This document shows, one piece after another, positions 1 to 5,032 of a stretch of 5,032 nucleotides of DNA. The stretch comes from Bordetella parapertussis (GTDB taxonomy: Bacteria > Pseudomonadota > Gammaproteobacteria > Burkholderiales > Burkholderiaceae_B). Position numbers and translations under genes: made by a program. Under the pieces are notes generated by a model. That model searched no databases, was not told the DNA's origin, and saw only the letters and a program-made list of their open reading frames with translations. The stretch's first letter is position 1, and every line of letters starts with the position of its first letter. The stretch spans positions 1-5,032 of the forward strand of contig CALQNE010000256.1 of the NCBI GenBank assembly GCA_943331855.1. The letters are read 5' to 3'.

Positions 1-785
1 GCCAGCAAGAGCACGCTGCCAAGGCTGATACCAAAGAAGAGATTGCCAACCCAGGCCACAACGGTTTGATGCCATTCAATTTGAGCGATTGCAGTTTTTG
101 CTGCCGCGCGAACGTCTGCGTCAGGTTCGGCGAAGGCACCAGCGGCATCTGGCGTGACCATTGCGGTCAATAAAGGTTTAAAACTCGCATTTTTGCTGTC
201 GCCAAGCAGCGCCACGGCGCGACGGCGTGTTGCGGCATCGGTACTTTTGATTGAGGCGCTTGCTAGGGCGACATTTAGAGCACTTTTGATGCCGGGGTCT
301 TGCTCGGCTTCAAGCGCACGCTCAAGTAGGGGCGCACGCGCCGGATCAGCTTCTTTTTGAAGGCGTTGTGCAGCGGCTAAGCGCACGCTACGCTGCGGCG
401 AAAATAGTTCAGCGCTAGCGAGTGCGGCTTGCAGCGCACTGCGCAGTCTGTTGTTCAGGGTAAATGCTTGAGCGTCGGCAGGCGCCACAACCGTTTCACC
501 GGTTGTGGGATCGACTGCTTTACCACCTCCAACCGACAATAAAACTTTTTTGTCAGAGGTAATCAGAACGTTGCCCGCCCCCAACGCAGCCAACACTGCG
601 GCTGCGCCAGGAGTGGTGAGTTGCCCTAACGCTGTAATCGACTCGACCCTCTCGGTATTGCTCTCGCCGGCCAAGCCACTCAGGACTGAGGGTTTGACCA
701 AGTCGGCGGCCAAACTGCAATGCAGCGGTAACGCAAGCAAAACAATGAGCAGCCACCGTTTCACGGTAGGGTAAATCAAAAACAT
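1..785 (-). CDS. urtB: Urea ABC transporter permease UrtB, N-terminal part (runs off left edge)
   Basis: UrtB is one of the two inner-membrane permeases of the high-affinity urea ABC transporter UrtABCDE (branched-chain amino acid transporter superfamily). 261 codons are visible. Residues 9-27 form a signal-like segment (KRWLLIVLLALPLHCSLAA) with likely cleavage near LAA|DL. Residues about 30-235 form a soluble, Ala-rich helical region with HEAT-like pieces (RSVRLAAAQRL, ATRRRAVALLGDS, DVRAAAKTAIAQIE), a periplasmic extension known in many proteobacterial UrtB proteins. At the edge GNLFFGISLGSVLLL starts the first transport-domain membrane helix and is characteristic of UrtB. The frame opens after a stop at 798-800, so ATG 785 is the first possible start. 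No strong Shine-Dalgarno is visible there, and GTG 764 (VKRWLL...) is an alternative that gives a more standard signal peptide. The gene follows urtA by 27 bp without a terminator, so it is presumably co-transcribed. The transport domain and the rest of the operon lie outside the window. Confidence 0.9.
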   Translation of the reverse strand, partial: MFLIYPTVKRWLLIVLLALPLHCSLAADLVKPSVLSGLAGESNTERVESITALGQLTTPGAAAVLAALGAGNVLITSDKKVLLSVGGGKAVDPTTGETVVAPADAQAFTLNNRLRSALQAALASAELFSPQRSVRLAAAQRLQKEADPARAPLLERALEAEQDPGIKSALNVALASASIKSTDAATRRRAVALLGDSKNASFKPLLTAMVTPDAAGAFAEPDADVRAAAKTAIAQIEWHQTVVAWVGNLFFGISLGSVLLL

Positions 786-812
786 GTCGTTGCAATCTCA
801 TGGTGTGGCGAA

Positions 813-2063
813 TTACAGGCCTTGCTTGCCTTCGTTGCCAGCGATGAAGGGACTCCAGGGCTGGGCACGAAGGGGACCTTTGGTTTGCCAGACAATGCTG
901 AATTGACCATCAGCCTGAATTTCGCCAATGTACACTGGTTTGTGCAGGTGGTGGTTGGTCTTGTCCATCATGATGGTAAAGCCATCGGGTGCCGCAAATG
1001 TTTGGCCGCCAAGCGCTGCAATGACTTTGTCTGTGTCGGTTGATTTTGCAGCCTCGACAGCTTGTTTCCACATGTACATACCAACGTAGGTGGCTTCCAT
1101 TGGATCGTTGGTCACCGCCGTGGCAGAGTTAGGCAGGTTCTTGGCTTTGGCGTACGCTTTCCACTTTGCGACAAACTCAGCGTTCACTGGGTTCTTAATT
1201 GATTGAAAGTAGTTCCAGGCAGCAAGGTGACCAACCAAAGGCTTGGTGTCTACACCACGCAGTTCTTCTTCGCCCACCGAAAACGCGACAACGGGCACGT
1301 CGGTGGCTTTCAGGCCGGCGTTACCGAGCTCTTTGTAGAAAGGTACGTTTGAGTCGCCGTTGATGGTCGAGATCACAGCAGTTTTGCCACCAGCTGCAAA
1401 TTTCTTGATGTCAGCAACAATGGTTTGGTAGTCAGAGTGACCAAACGGTGTGTATTTTTCGTCGATGTCGCTCTCTTTCACGCCCTTAGAAATCAAGAAG
1501 GCGCGCAAGATTTTGTTGGTAGTACGTGGGTACACGTAGTCGGTGCCTAGCAAGACAAAACGCTTGGCGCTGCCGCCGTCTGCGCTCATCAGGTATTCAA
1601 CAGCGGGGATCGCTTGCTGGTTAGGTGCAGCACCGGTGTAAAACACGTTTTTCTCGAGCTCTTCGCCTTCGTACTGCACGGGATAGAACAACAGGCTGTT
1701 CAACTCTTTAAACACTGGCAAGACTGATTTACGTGACACTGAAGTCCAGCAACCGAACACCACTGAGACTTTGTCCTGGGCAACCAGCTGGCGTGCTTTT
1801 TCAGCAAATAAAGGCCAGTTTGAGGCGGGGTCAACGATCACGGGCTCAAGTTTCTTGCCCATCACGCCGCCTTTGGCGTTGATCTCGTCGATGGTCATCA
1901 AGGCAACGTCTTTCAACGCTGTTTCAGAAATGGCCATGGTGCCTGACAACGAATGCAAAATACCAACTTTGATGGTGTCTTGTGCAAAAGCTGTACCGGC
2001 AAAACCCGCCATGGCTAAAAAGCTGGCAGCGGTTAGCTGCTTGAGAACTAATCTGCGTTTCAT
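813..2063 (-). CDS. urtA: Urea ABC transporter substrate-binding protein UrtA
   Basis: UrtA is the periplasmic protein that captures urea (or possibly short-chain amides, as in the related FmdD) and delivers it to the UrtBC permease. The 416-residue length is normal for the family. Residues 1-27 are a signal peptide ending AFA|QD. Its KRRLVLK start resembles a twin-arginine motif (RRxxLK), so Tat export is possible. The mature part is a two-lobed Peripla_BP_5 protein with family-typical blocks: VGILHSLSGTMAISE (33-47), FGCWTS (103-108) followed by SRKSVLPVF, LLFYPVQYEG (124-133), GTDYVYPR (173-180), INGDSNVPFYKE (234-245) and FSVGEEELRG (261-270). These match UrtA rather than generic LivK proteins. 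The start is well supported by an AGGAG 8 nt upstream of the ATG. The gene is first in an operon with urtB and lies behind a sigma-54 promoter with NtrC-like sites, consistent with use of urea as a nitrogen source. FmdD-type amide binding cannot be excluded from sequence alone. Confidence 0.96.
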   Translation of the reverse strand: MKRRLVLKQLTAASFLAMAGFAGTAFAQDTIKVGILHSLSGTMAISETALKDVALMTIDEINAKGGVMGKKLEPVIVDPASNWPLFAEKARQLVAQDKVSVVFGCWTSVSRKSVLPVFKELNSLLFYPVQYEGEELEKNVFYTGAAPNQQAIPAVEYLMSADGGSAKRFVLLGTDYVYPRTTNKILRAFLISKGVKESDIDEKYTPFGHSDYQTIVADIKKFAAGGKTAVISTINGDSNVPFYKELGNAGLKATDVPVVAFSVGEEELRGVDTKPLVGHLAAWNYFQSIKNPVNAEFVAKWKAYAKAKNLPNSATAVTNDPMEATYVGMYMWKQAVEAAKSTDTDKVIAALGGQTFAAPDGFTIMMDKTNHHLHKPVYIGEIQADGQFSIVWQTKGPLRAQPWSPFIAGNEGKQGL

Positions 2064-2071
2064 CTTTAAAT

Positions 2072-2076
2072 CTCCT
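2072..2076 (-). promoter_or_regulatory. Shine-Dalgarno of urtA
   Basis: AGGAG on the minus strand lies 8 nt before the urtA ATG (2063-2061). It is the strongest ribosome-binding site in the window and fixes the urtA start. Confidence 0.85.
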
Positions 2077-2156
2077 GGGTAGATAAGGCTTCGGCTATGC
2101 CGGGGTTAGCGGCCGCATGGCGCTGTGAAAAAGCGCGTATGCTCGCAGTTCATAAA

Positions 2157-2171
2157 GCAAAAGCCGTGCCA
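2157..2171 (-). promoter_or_regulatory. Sigma-54 (RpoN) -24/-12 promoter of urtA
   Basis: The minus strand reads TGGCACGGCTTTTGC. This is an exact match to the TGGCAC-N5-TTGC consensus with the required GG-N10-GC spacing. TGGCAC occupies 2171-2166 and TTGC 2160-2157. Transcription is predicted to start near 2145, giving a leader of about 82 nt before the urtA ATG. The leader includes a small hairpin (GCGCT/AGCGC arms, 2120-2136) of unknown meaning. A sigma-54 promoter needs an enhancer-binding activator, and NtrC-like sites lie upstream. The motif match, orientation and context agree; the start site itself is predicted, not observed. Confidence 0.87.
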
Positions 2172-2313
2172 GCTTTGTGGCGGAACGGCACCGCTTCATA
2201 AAACTGTCTGTCAGGTATTTATAAGAGCGTCACAGTTAGCGCGAGACGAACTCTGCGGGATGGACATAACTCTTTTTGTTGCGGCATCTAGGAATTAAAA
2301 CAGCCGCGGCTGC

Positions 2314-2328
2314 GCACCATGTTGGTGC
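2314..2328 (-). promoter_or_regulatory. NtrC-type enhancer site, promoter-proximal
   Basis: This is the palindrome GCAC-N7-GTGC (GCACCATGTTGGTGC on the plus strand). Read on the minus strand with its flank it is TTGCACCAACATGGTGCGCA, which closely resembles the NtrC sites upstream of enteric glnA. Its centre is 176 bp upstream of the predicted sigma-54 start, within the usual range for NtrC enhancers. Binding by NtrC is inferred from the motif; another activator with similar specificity is possible. Confidence 0.78.
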
Positions 2329-2361
2329 AAAATTGCAGTTCAGTGCACAGAAGTTTTTCAA

Positions 2362-2376
2362 GCACTGATTTGGTGC
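2362..2376 (-). promoter_or_regulatory. NtrC-type enhancer site, promoter-distal
   Basis: This is a second GCAC-N7-GTGC palindrome (GCACTGATTTGGTGC), centred 224 bp upstream of the predicted urtA transcription start and 48 bp from the proximal site. Paired sites allow cooperative binding and oligomerisation of NtrC. It is less symmetric inside than the proximal site but has both full half-sites. It is also only about 85 bp from the divergent yggS start, so it could affect that gene. Confidence 0.7.
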
Positions 2377-2460
2377 AGATAATCACTCGCGCGAGCGTTG
2401 TCGTAACATAGGCACACAGATGGTATGAAAAATTGTGCAACCCTTTAAAGTGATCAGTTC

Positions 2461-3222
2461 GTGATGATGAGCTCTTCCAGCACTCCAGATCCTTCGGCGG
2501 GTCAATCTCAAGGAACTGACGCAGACACCATGGCGCTGCGCATCAGTCGGATTCGGGCGCGAATCGCGCTGGCGTGTGCGCGAGTGGGCCGTAATCCCGC
2601 TGGCGTCACGCTATTGCCGGTGAGTAAAACCTTTGACGATGCTGCCATTCGCGAGGCGGTCGCGTTGGGCTTTGACCGGTTCGGCGAAAATCGGATGCAA
2701 GAGATCAGCCAAAAGGCACCGTTATTGCAAGACTGCGGGATCAAATGGGTGGTGATCGGACACTTGCAGACAAATAAGGCCAAAGAGGTGGCACGTTACG
2801 CAAGCGAGTTGCAATCGCTTGACCGGATTGATCTGGCTGAGGCGCTTGAACGGCGCTTGCAGCTTGAAGGCCGGGCAATTGATGTGTTGGTGCAGGTTAA
2901 AACTTCAAGCGAAGAGACCAAATCAGGCCTCGAGCCTAGTGAGCTGGTTTCGTTTTTAAAGCAAATGTCACAGTATCCAAGTTTGCGTGTTCAAGGCTTG
3001 ATGACGATGGCGGTGCTGTCGTCCGATCCAGTGGCTGTGCGCAGCTGTTTTGCGCAACTGCGGCAGTTGCGCGATCAAGCGCTCCAAGCGGGCATTGTGG
3101 GGGTATCGCTCGATCGTTTGTCGATGGGGATGAGCGGTGACTTTGAACTGGCGATCGAGGAAGGCTCGACCGAAGTGCGCGTTGGCTCGGCTATCTTTGG
3201 CAGCCGCGCTGCAGCCACTTAG
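2461..3222 (+). CDS. yggS: YggS/PLPBP-family pyridoxal-5'-phosphate homeostasis protein
   Basis: This is a cytosolic PLP-binding protein of the YggS/PROSC family: a single alanine-racemase-like barrel without a known enzymatic reaction, involved in vitamin B6 and amino/keto acid homeostasis. Numbered from GTG 2461 (253 residues), the motifs are VSKTF (54-58) with K56 as the PLP Schiff-base lysine, FGENRMQE (74-81), WVVIGHLQTNKAK (96-108), VQGLMTMAVL, and the C-terminal phosphate-binding LSMGMSGDFELAI followed by GSTEVRVGSAIFG. All family hallmarks are present. The first 23 residues (MMMSSSSTPDPSAGQSQG...) are not family-like. ATG 2530 would give MALRISRIRARIALAC, the normal family N-terminus of about 230 residues, with AAGGAA 14 nt upstream (long spacing). 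The upstream GTG/ATG/ATG cluster has only a weak AAGTG. The true start is therefore uncertain. The gene stands alone here rather than beside proC, and it converges with the copper chaperone gene, 3 bp apart. Confidence 0.93.
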   Translation: MMMSSSSTPDPSAGQSQGTDADTMALRISRIRARIALACARVGRNPAGVTLLPVSKTFDDAAIREAVALGFDRFGENRMQEISQKAPLLQDCGIKWVVIGHLQTNKAKEVARYASELQSLDRIDLAEALERRLQLEGRAIDVLVQVKTSSEETKSGLEPSELVSFLKQMSQYPSLRVQGLMTMAVLSSDPVAVRSCFAQLRQLRDQALQAGIVGVSLDRLSMGMSGDFELAIEEGSTEVRVGSAIFGSRAAAT

Positions 3223-3225
3223 TGT

Positions 3226-3750
3226 TTAGTGCTTCATGCCTGGGCCATGACCTTGTTCGCCTGCACTGCCTGGATTGTAGGTTGAGGGTTTGACGGTAAA
3301 GTTCACGCGTATGTCACCCGCTTTTTCAAACTTCAGCACGACGGGCACAGCATCCCCTTGCTTAAAGGGCCCTGTTAATTGTAAAAACATGATGTGAAAA
3401 CCGCCTGGGGCAAGCTTGGCCGAGCCATTGGCGGGGACATCGATGCCTTGCACTTGACGCATTTTGGCGACACCGTTTTCGGTGAGAACCGTGTGCAGCT
3501 CGACCCGGGTGGCAGCCTCAGATTGCGCGGACAGCAGGCGGTCAGTGGCTGACGTAGGATTGTTAATTTGTAGATAGCCGGCTCCGTTTGTTTGCCCAGG
3601 TACTGAGGCCCGCACCCATAAATCATTGAGGGCTAACGAGCCGGCCGTAAAGTCAGCGGCTTGGGTGGGCGATAGCACGCCGGCGCACAGCGCGAGTGCG
3701 GGCATCCAGCGGCCAAACCTGAAGAAATCTAGAAAATTAGTCATAAGCAT
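3226..3750 (-). CDS. Periplasmic copper chaperone PCu(A)C
   Basis: This protein of the PCu(A)C (DUF461) family binds Cu(I) in the periplasm and passes it on for assembly of the CuA/CuB centres of cytochrome oxidases, often together with Sco proteins. The 174-residue sequence has a signal peptide (hydrophobic core about 15-26, likely cleavage TQA|AD near residue 31), then a cupredoxin-like beta barrel. The copper motif H-X10-M-X21-H-X-M is intact: H86, M97, H119 and M121 in GGFHIMFL. The C-terminus ends GHGPGMKH, adding potential metal ligands. The first ATG (3750) is used here. The ATG two codons later (3744) has AAGAG at a better 7-nt distance and may be the real start. No Sco or oxidase gene is adjacent. 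A terminator separates it from the upstream regulator gene, so it probably has its own promoter, which was not identified. Confidence 0.93.
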   Translation of the reverse strand: MLMTNFLDFFRFGRWMPALALCAGVLSPTQAADFTAGSLALNDLWVRASVPGQTNGAGYLQINNPTSATDRLLSAQSEAATRVELHTVLTENGVAKMRQVQGIDVPANGSAKLAPGGFHIMFLQLTGPFKQGDAVPVVLKFEKAGDIRVNFTVKPSTYNPGSAGEQGHGPGMKH

Positions 3751-3776
3751 GCTCTTGAATCAAAGTAAAGATTAGT

Positions 3777-3805
3777 AAAAAAGTGGCGCGCAATCATAGG
3801 CGCCA
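3777..3805 (-). terminator. Rho-independent terminator of the Crp/Fnr-family gene
   Basis: On the minus strand, TGGCGC (3805-3800), a 10-nt loop and GCGCCA (3789-3784) form a GC-rich 6-bp stem. One C and six T (3782-3777) follow. It begins 7 bp after the regulator's stop codon. It leaves only about 26 bp before the PCu(A)C start, so the chaperone promoter must overlap this element or lie further upstream, unless the terminator is leaky. Confidence 0.78.
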
Positions 3806-3812
3806 ACTACTA

Positions 3813-4484
3813 TTAGACACCGTAACGGCGTAAGGCTTTCAAATCCAGCACTTCAACGGCCCCATATTCAACATGCACGAGGCCAAGTTCTTCGAGTGCG
3901 CGCAGAGCCTGATTGACGCGTTGGCGAGAAAGCCGGGCCAGATAACCAATCTCTTCCTGTGTAATGGCTAAGCGCATCCCCATTCCGGGATACAGCAAAG
4001 GGTTAAACAGTTCGGCCAGACAGCGCGCGACCCGCGCATCCGGGTCGTGCAGGCGATCGGACTCAGCCTTTCCAATAAATTGCGCCACGCGTTCGTTGAG
4101 TTGATGCAATAAAAACCGATTAAACGCGATGCTGTGGTCGAGCAGCCATTCAAAGGTTGCCACCGGCACCCTCGCAATCACAGACTCGCGTAAGGCGACC
4201 ACGTCATAGCGCCGTTGCTCGTGCTTGAGCAGGGAGCCCTCACCAATCCAGCCGCCCGCGGGCACCCCTGTCAGCGAGGCCAGTTTGCCGTCTGCATTGC
4301 CTACCGATATTTTGATCAGGCCCGAGATCACGCCAATCCACGCGAGCGAGGGCTCGCCGCGTCGCTCGATCATCGCGCCGGCTGAAACCTGTTGCAGACT
4401 CGTGTCGTGTTCGACCCGGGCCCGTTGCTCAGCGGTGAGCAAGGGCATCCAAGCAGCAGAAAGTTCAAGTGACGGGCTTGGCAT
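3813..4484 (-). CDS. Crp/Fnr-family transcriptional regulator
   Basis: This is a DNA-binding regulator of 223 residues from ATG 4484. An in-frame extension to ATG 4517 or TTG 4520 (235 residues) is possible but has no visible Shine-Dalgarno, whereas ATG 4484 has AGGG 9 nt upstream. In 235-residue numbering, an N-terminal cyclic-nucleotide-binding-like beta roll covers about 26-125 (WIGVISGLIKIS, GGWIGEGSLL), a dimerisation helix follows (WLLDHSIAFNRFLLHQLNERV), and a C-terminal winged helix lies at about 187-230 with the helix-turn-helix TQEEIGYLARLSRQRVNQAL. Compared with E. coli CRP, the GE of the phosphate cassette is present (G93, E94), but the R-S pair is R104-Y105, so cAMP binding is doubtful. 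The only cysteine is in ARCLAEL, so an FNR-type Fe-S cluster is excluded. It is divergent from the acyl-CoA ligase gene and probably regulates it; ligand and targets are unknown. Confidence 0.9.
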   Translation of the reverse strand: MPSPSLELSAAWMPLLTAEQRARVEHDTSLQQVSAGAMIERRGEPSLAWIGVISGLIKISVGNADGKLASLTGVPAGGWIGEGSLLKHEQRRYDVVALRESVIARVPVATFEWLLDHSIAFNRFLLHQLNERVAQFIGKAESDRLHDPDARVARCLAELFNPLLYPGMGMRLAITQEEIGYLARLSRQRVNQALRALEELGLVHVEYGAVEVLDLKALRRYGV

Positions 4485-4532
4485 CCGGATATACCCTAGT
4501 TTGGCCCCAAATGTCATCAAAACGACAGTTGG

Positions 4533-4561
4533 TTGACGTTTCAGCTTATAACTTGTTTACT
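4533..4561 (+). promoter_or_regulatory. Candidate sigma-70 promoter for the acyl-CoA ligase
   Basis: TTGACG (4533-4538), a 17-bp spacer and TTTACT (4556-4561) give a start near 4568 and a leader of about 37 nt. The -35 box matches 5 of 6 consensus bases and the -10 box 4 of 6. Position and spacing are good, but the region is AT-rich and chance matches are possible. Confidence 0.45.
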
Positions 4562-4574
4562 AGTTTAGAAGCAA
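4545..4574 (-). promoter_or_regulatory. Candidate sigma-70 promoter for the Crp/Fnr-family gene
   Basis: On the minus strand, TTGCTT (4574-4569), an 18-bp spacer and TATAAG (4550-4545) form a promoter-like pair. The -10 box matches 5 of 6 consensus bases and the -35 box is weak. Transcription would start near 4538, about 54 nt before ATG 4484. It interleaves with the opposing promoter candidate, so the two could compete for polymerase or share an operator. Confidence 0.38.
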
Positions 4575-4604
4575 AAATAATCAAAACGGAGCACAAAGTC
4601 TGTC

Positions 4605-5032
4605 ATGCAGCACTCGCCTATGACTCAGTCTGCGACTTTTGCCGCCCTCTTGGTTGAGCACGCACGTGTTCGCGGCCATCGACCAGCCCTGCGCGAGAAG
4701 CACTTGGGCATCTGGCAGACGCTGACTTGGCAGCAGGTATACGACCGGGTCCAAAAACTTGCTTGTGGCTTGGCGGCGCTTGGGATCAAACAGGGTGATC
4801 ATGTCGCCGTGATTGGTGAGAACCGGCCGCAACTGTATATGAGCATGATGGCGACCCAGGCGTTGGGCGGGGTGCCGATCCCGTTGTATCAAGACGCGGT
4901 CGCCCAAGAGATGGTGTACGTACTGCAAGATGCCTCGGTGAGCGTTGCGATCGTTGAAGATCAAGAACAAGTCGACAAAATGTTTGAGGTACGTGATCAG
5001 TGCCCCGCGTTGCGAAGCATTGTCTACGACGA
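4605..5032 (+). CDS. AMP-dependent acyl-CoA synthetase/ligase, N-terminal part (runs off right edge)
   Basis: This is the start of an ANL-superfamily (AMP-binding) enzyme. Such enzymes activate a carboxylic acid with ATP to an acyl-adenylate and transfer it to CoA. 142 codons are visible and no stop occurs before the edge. Family-like blocks are FAALLVEHARVRGHRPALREK (12-32), a WQTLTWQQVYDRVQKLACGLAALGI block with the usual W-x-x-L-T-W pattern, GDHVAVIGENRPQ, and the MMATQALGGVPIPLYQDA stretch typical of long-chain/aromatic acyl-CoA ligases. The ATP-binding P-loop and catalytic lysine lie outside, so activity and substrate cannot be judged. ATG 4605 is used, with GGAG 13 nt upstream (long spacing); ATG 4620, in frame, is an alternative. 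In some Burkholderiales this ligase type with a divergent Crp/Fnr regulator heads an operon with a branched-chain-type ABC transporter. That is recalled knowledge and is not visible here. Confidence 0.88.
   Translation, partial: MQHSPMTQSATFAALLVEHARVRGHRPALREKHLGIWQTLTWQQVYDRVQKLACGLAALGIKQGDHVAVIGENRPQLYMSMMATQALGGVPIPLYQDAVAQEMVYVLQDASVSVAIVEDQEQVDKMFEVRDQCPALRSIVYD

Larger units (their letters stand above)
2064..2460. other. Divergent intergenic region between urtA and yggS (397 bp)
   Basis: No gene was recognised here. Reading away from urtA it holds the ribosome-binding site, the leader, the sigma-54 promoter, about 140 bp of spacer (2172-2313) where DNA could loop, the two NtrC-like palindromes, and about 85 bp leading to yggS. 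No clear IHF consensus was seen in the spacer, although sigma-54 systems often have one. For yggS only a weak sigma-70-like pair is visible (TTGTCG at 2398-2403 and TGGTAT at 2421-2426, 17-bp spacing), too poor to annotate as a promoter. Confidence 0.7.

Noticed and set aside
154..774. Plus-strand open frames over urtB
   Set aside because: They have Ser/Ala/Arg-rich composition, no supporting start signals, and lie fully opposite the well-supported urtB.
553..801. 82-residue minus-strand open frame starting at ATG 801, just after urtA
   Set aside because: It overlaps urtB in another frame. The urtB frame has a signal peptide and UrtB-specific residues, while this one gives Arg/His-rich sequence without family features.
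2324..2336. Plus-strand sigma-54-like promoter (GG...GC) toward yggS
   Set aside because: The GG and GC are separated by 9 bases rather than the required 10, and the motif is part of the NtrC-like palindrome.
2335..2346. A third NtrC-like site (GCAGTTCAGTGC) between the two good ones
   Set aside because: The spacing is too short (12 instead of 15 bp) and one half-site is imperfect.
3200..3212. GCAGC-CGC-GCTGC hairpin at the end of yggS as a terminator
   Set aside because: It lies inside the coding region with only a 5-bp stem and no following T run. No terminator is visible between the convergent genes, which are 3 bp apart.
4581..4970. 129-residue minus-strand open frame opposite the acyl-CoA ligase
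   Set aside because: It is a shadow of the ligase frame, whose translation matches AMP-binding enzymes throughout; the opposite frame is His/Arg-rich without recognisable motifs.
1..5032. A novel defence, mobile or CRISPR-like system
   Set aside because: No repeat arrays, integrase/transposase fragments, att-like repeats or unassigned gene clusters were found. Nearly all the DNA is explained by known families.

Overview
The window looks like chromosome from a betaproteobacterium, most likely Burkholderiales. The basis is the style of the proteins: a urea ABC transporter whose UrtB carries a long periplasmic extension, a copper chaperone PCu(A)C, and a Crp/Fnr regulator divergent from an AMP-dependent acyl-CoA ligase. 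GC content appears moderate (low to mid 50s by eye). No IS element, phage gene, tRNA, rRNA or CRISPR array was seen. The genes are ordinary housekeeping and accessory metabolism, and the most informative sequence is non-coding.

Left part (1-2460): the start of a urea uptake operon on the minus strand. urtA (periplasmic urea-binding protein) is followed after 27 bp by urtB (permease), which runs off the left edge just as its first membrane segment begins. Upstream of urtA is a 397-bp divergent intergenic region. It holds a perfect sigma-54 promoter (TGGCAC-N5-TTGC) facing urtA and, 176 and 224 bp upstream of the predicted transcription start, two perfect GCAC-N7-GTGC palindromes. One of these closely resembles the NtrC enhancer sites of enteric glnA. 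This is a textbook nitrogen-starvation control region, read directly from sequence.

Middle (2461-3750): a YggS/PLPBP-family pyridoxal-phosphate-binding protein on the plus strand ends 3 bp from the end of a convergent gene for a periplasmic PCu(A)C copper chaperone. The chaperone has a complete copper-binding motif and a His/Met-containing C-terminal tail.

Right part (3777-5032): a good rho-independent terminator separates the chaperone gene from an upstream Crp/Fnr-family regulator gene on the same strand. The regulator is transcribed divergently from an AMP-binding acyl-CoA ligase that leaves the window on the right. Interleaved promoter-like boxes lie between the two, which suggests that the regulator controls itself and the ligase operon. 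No undescribed system was found. The findings are regulatory and architectural details.
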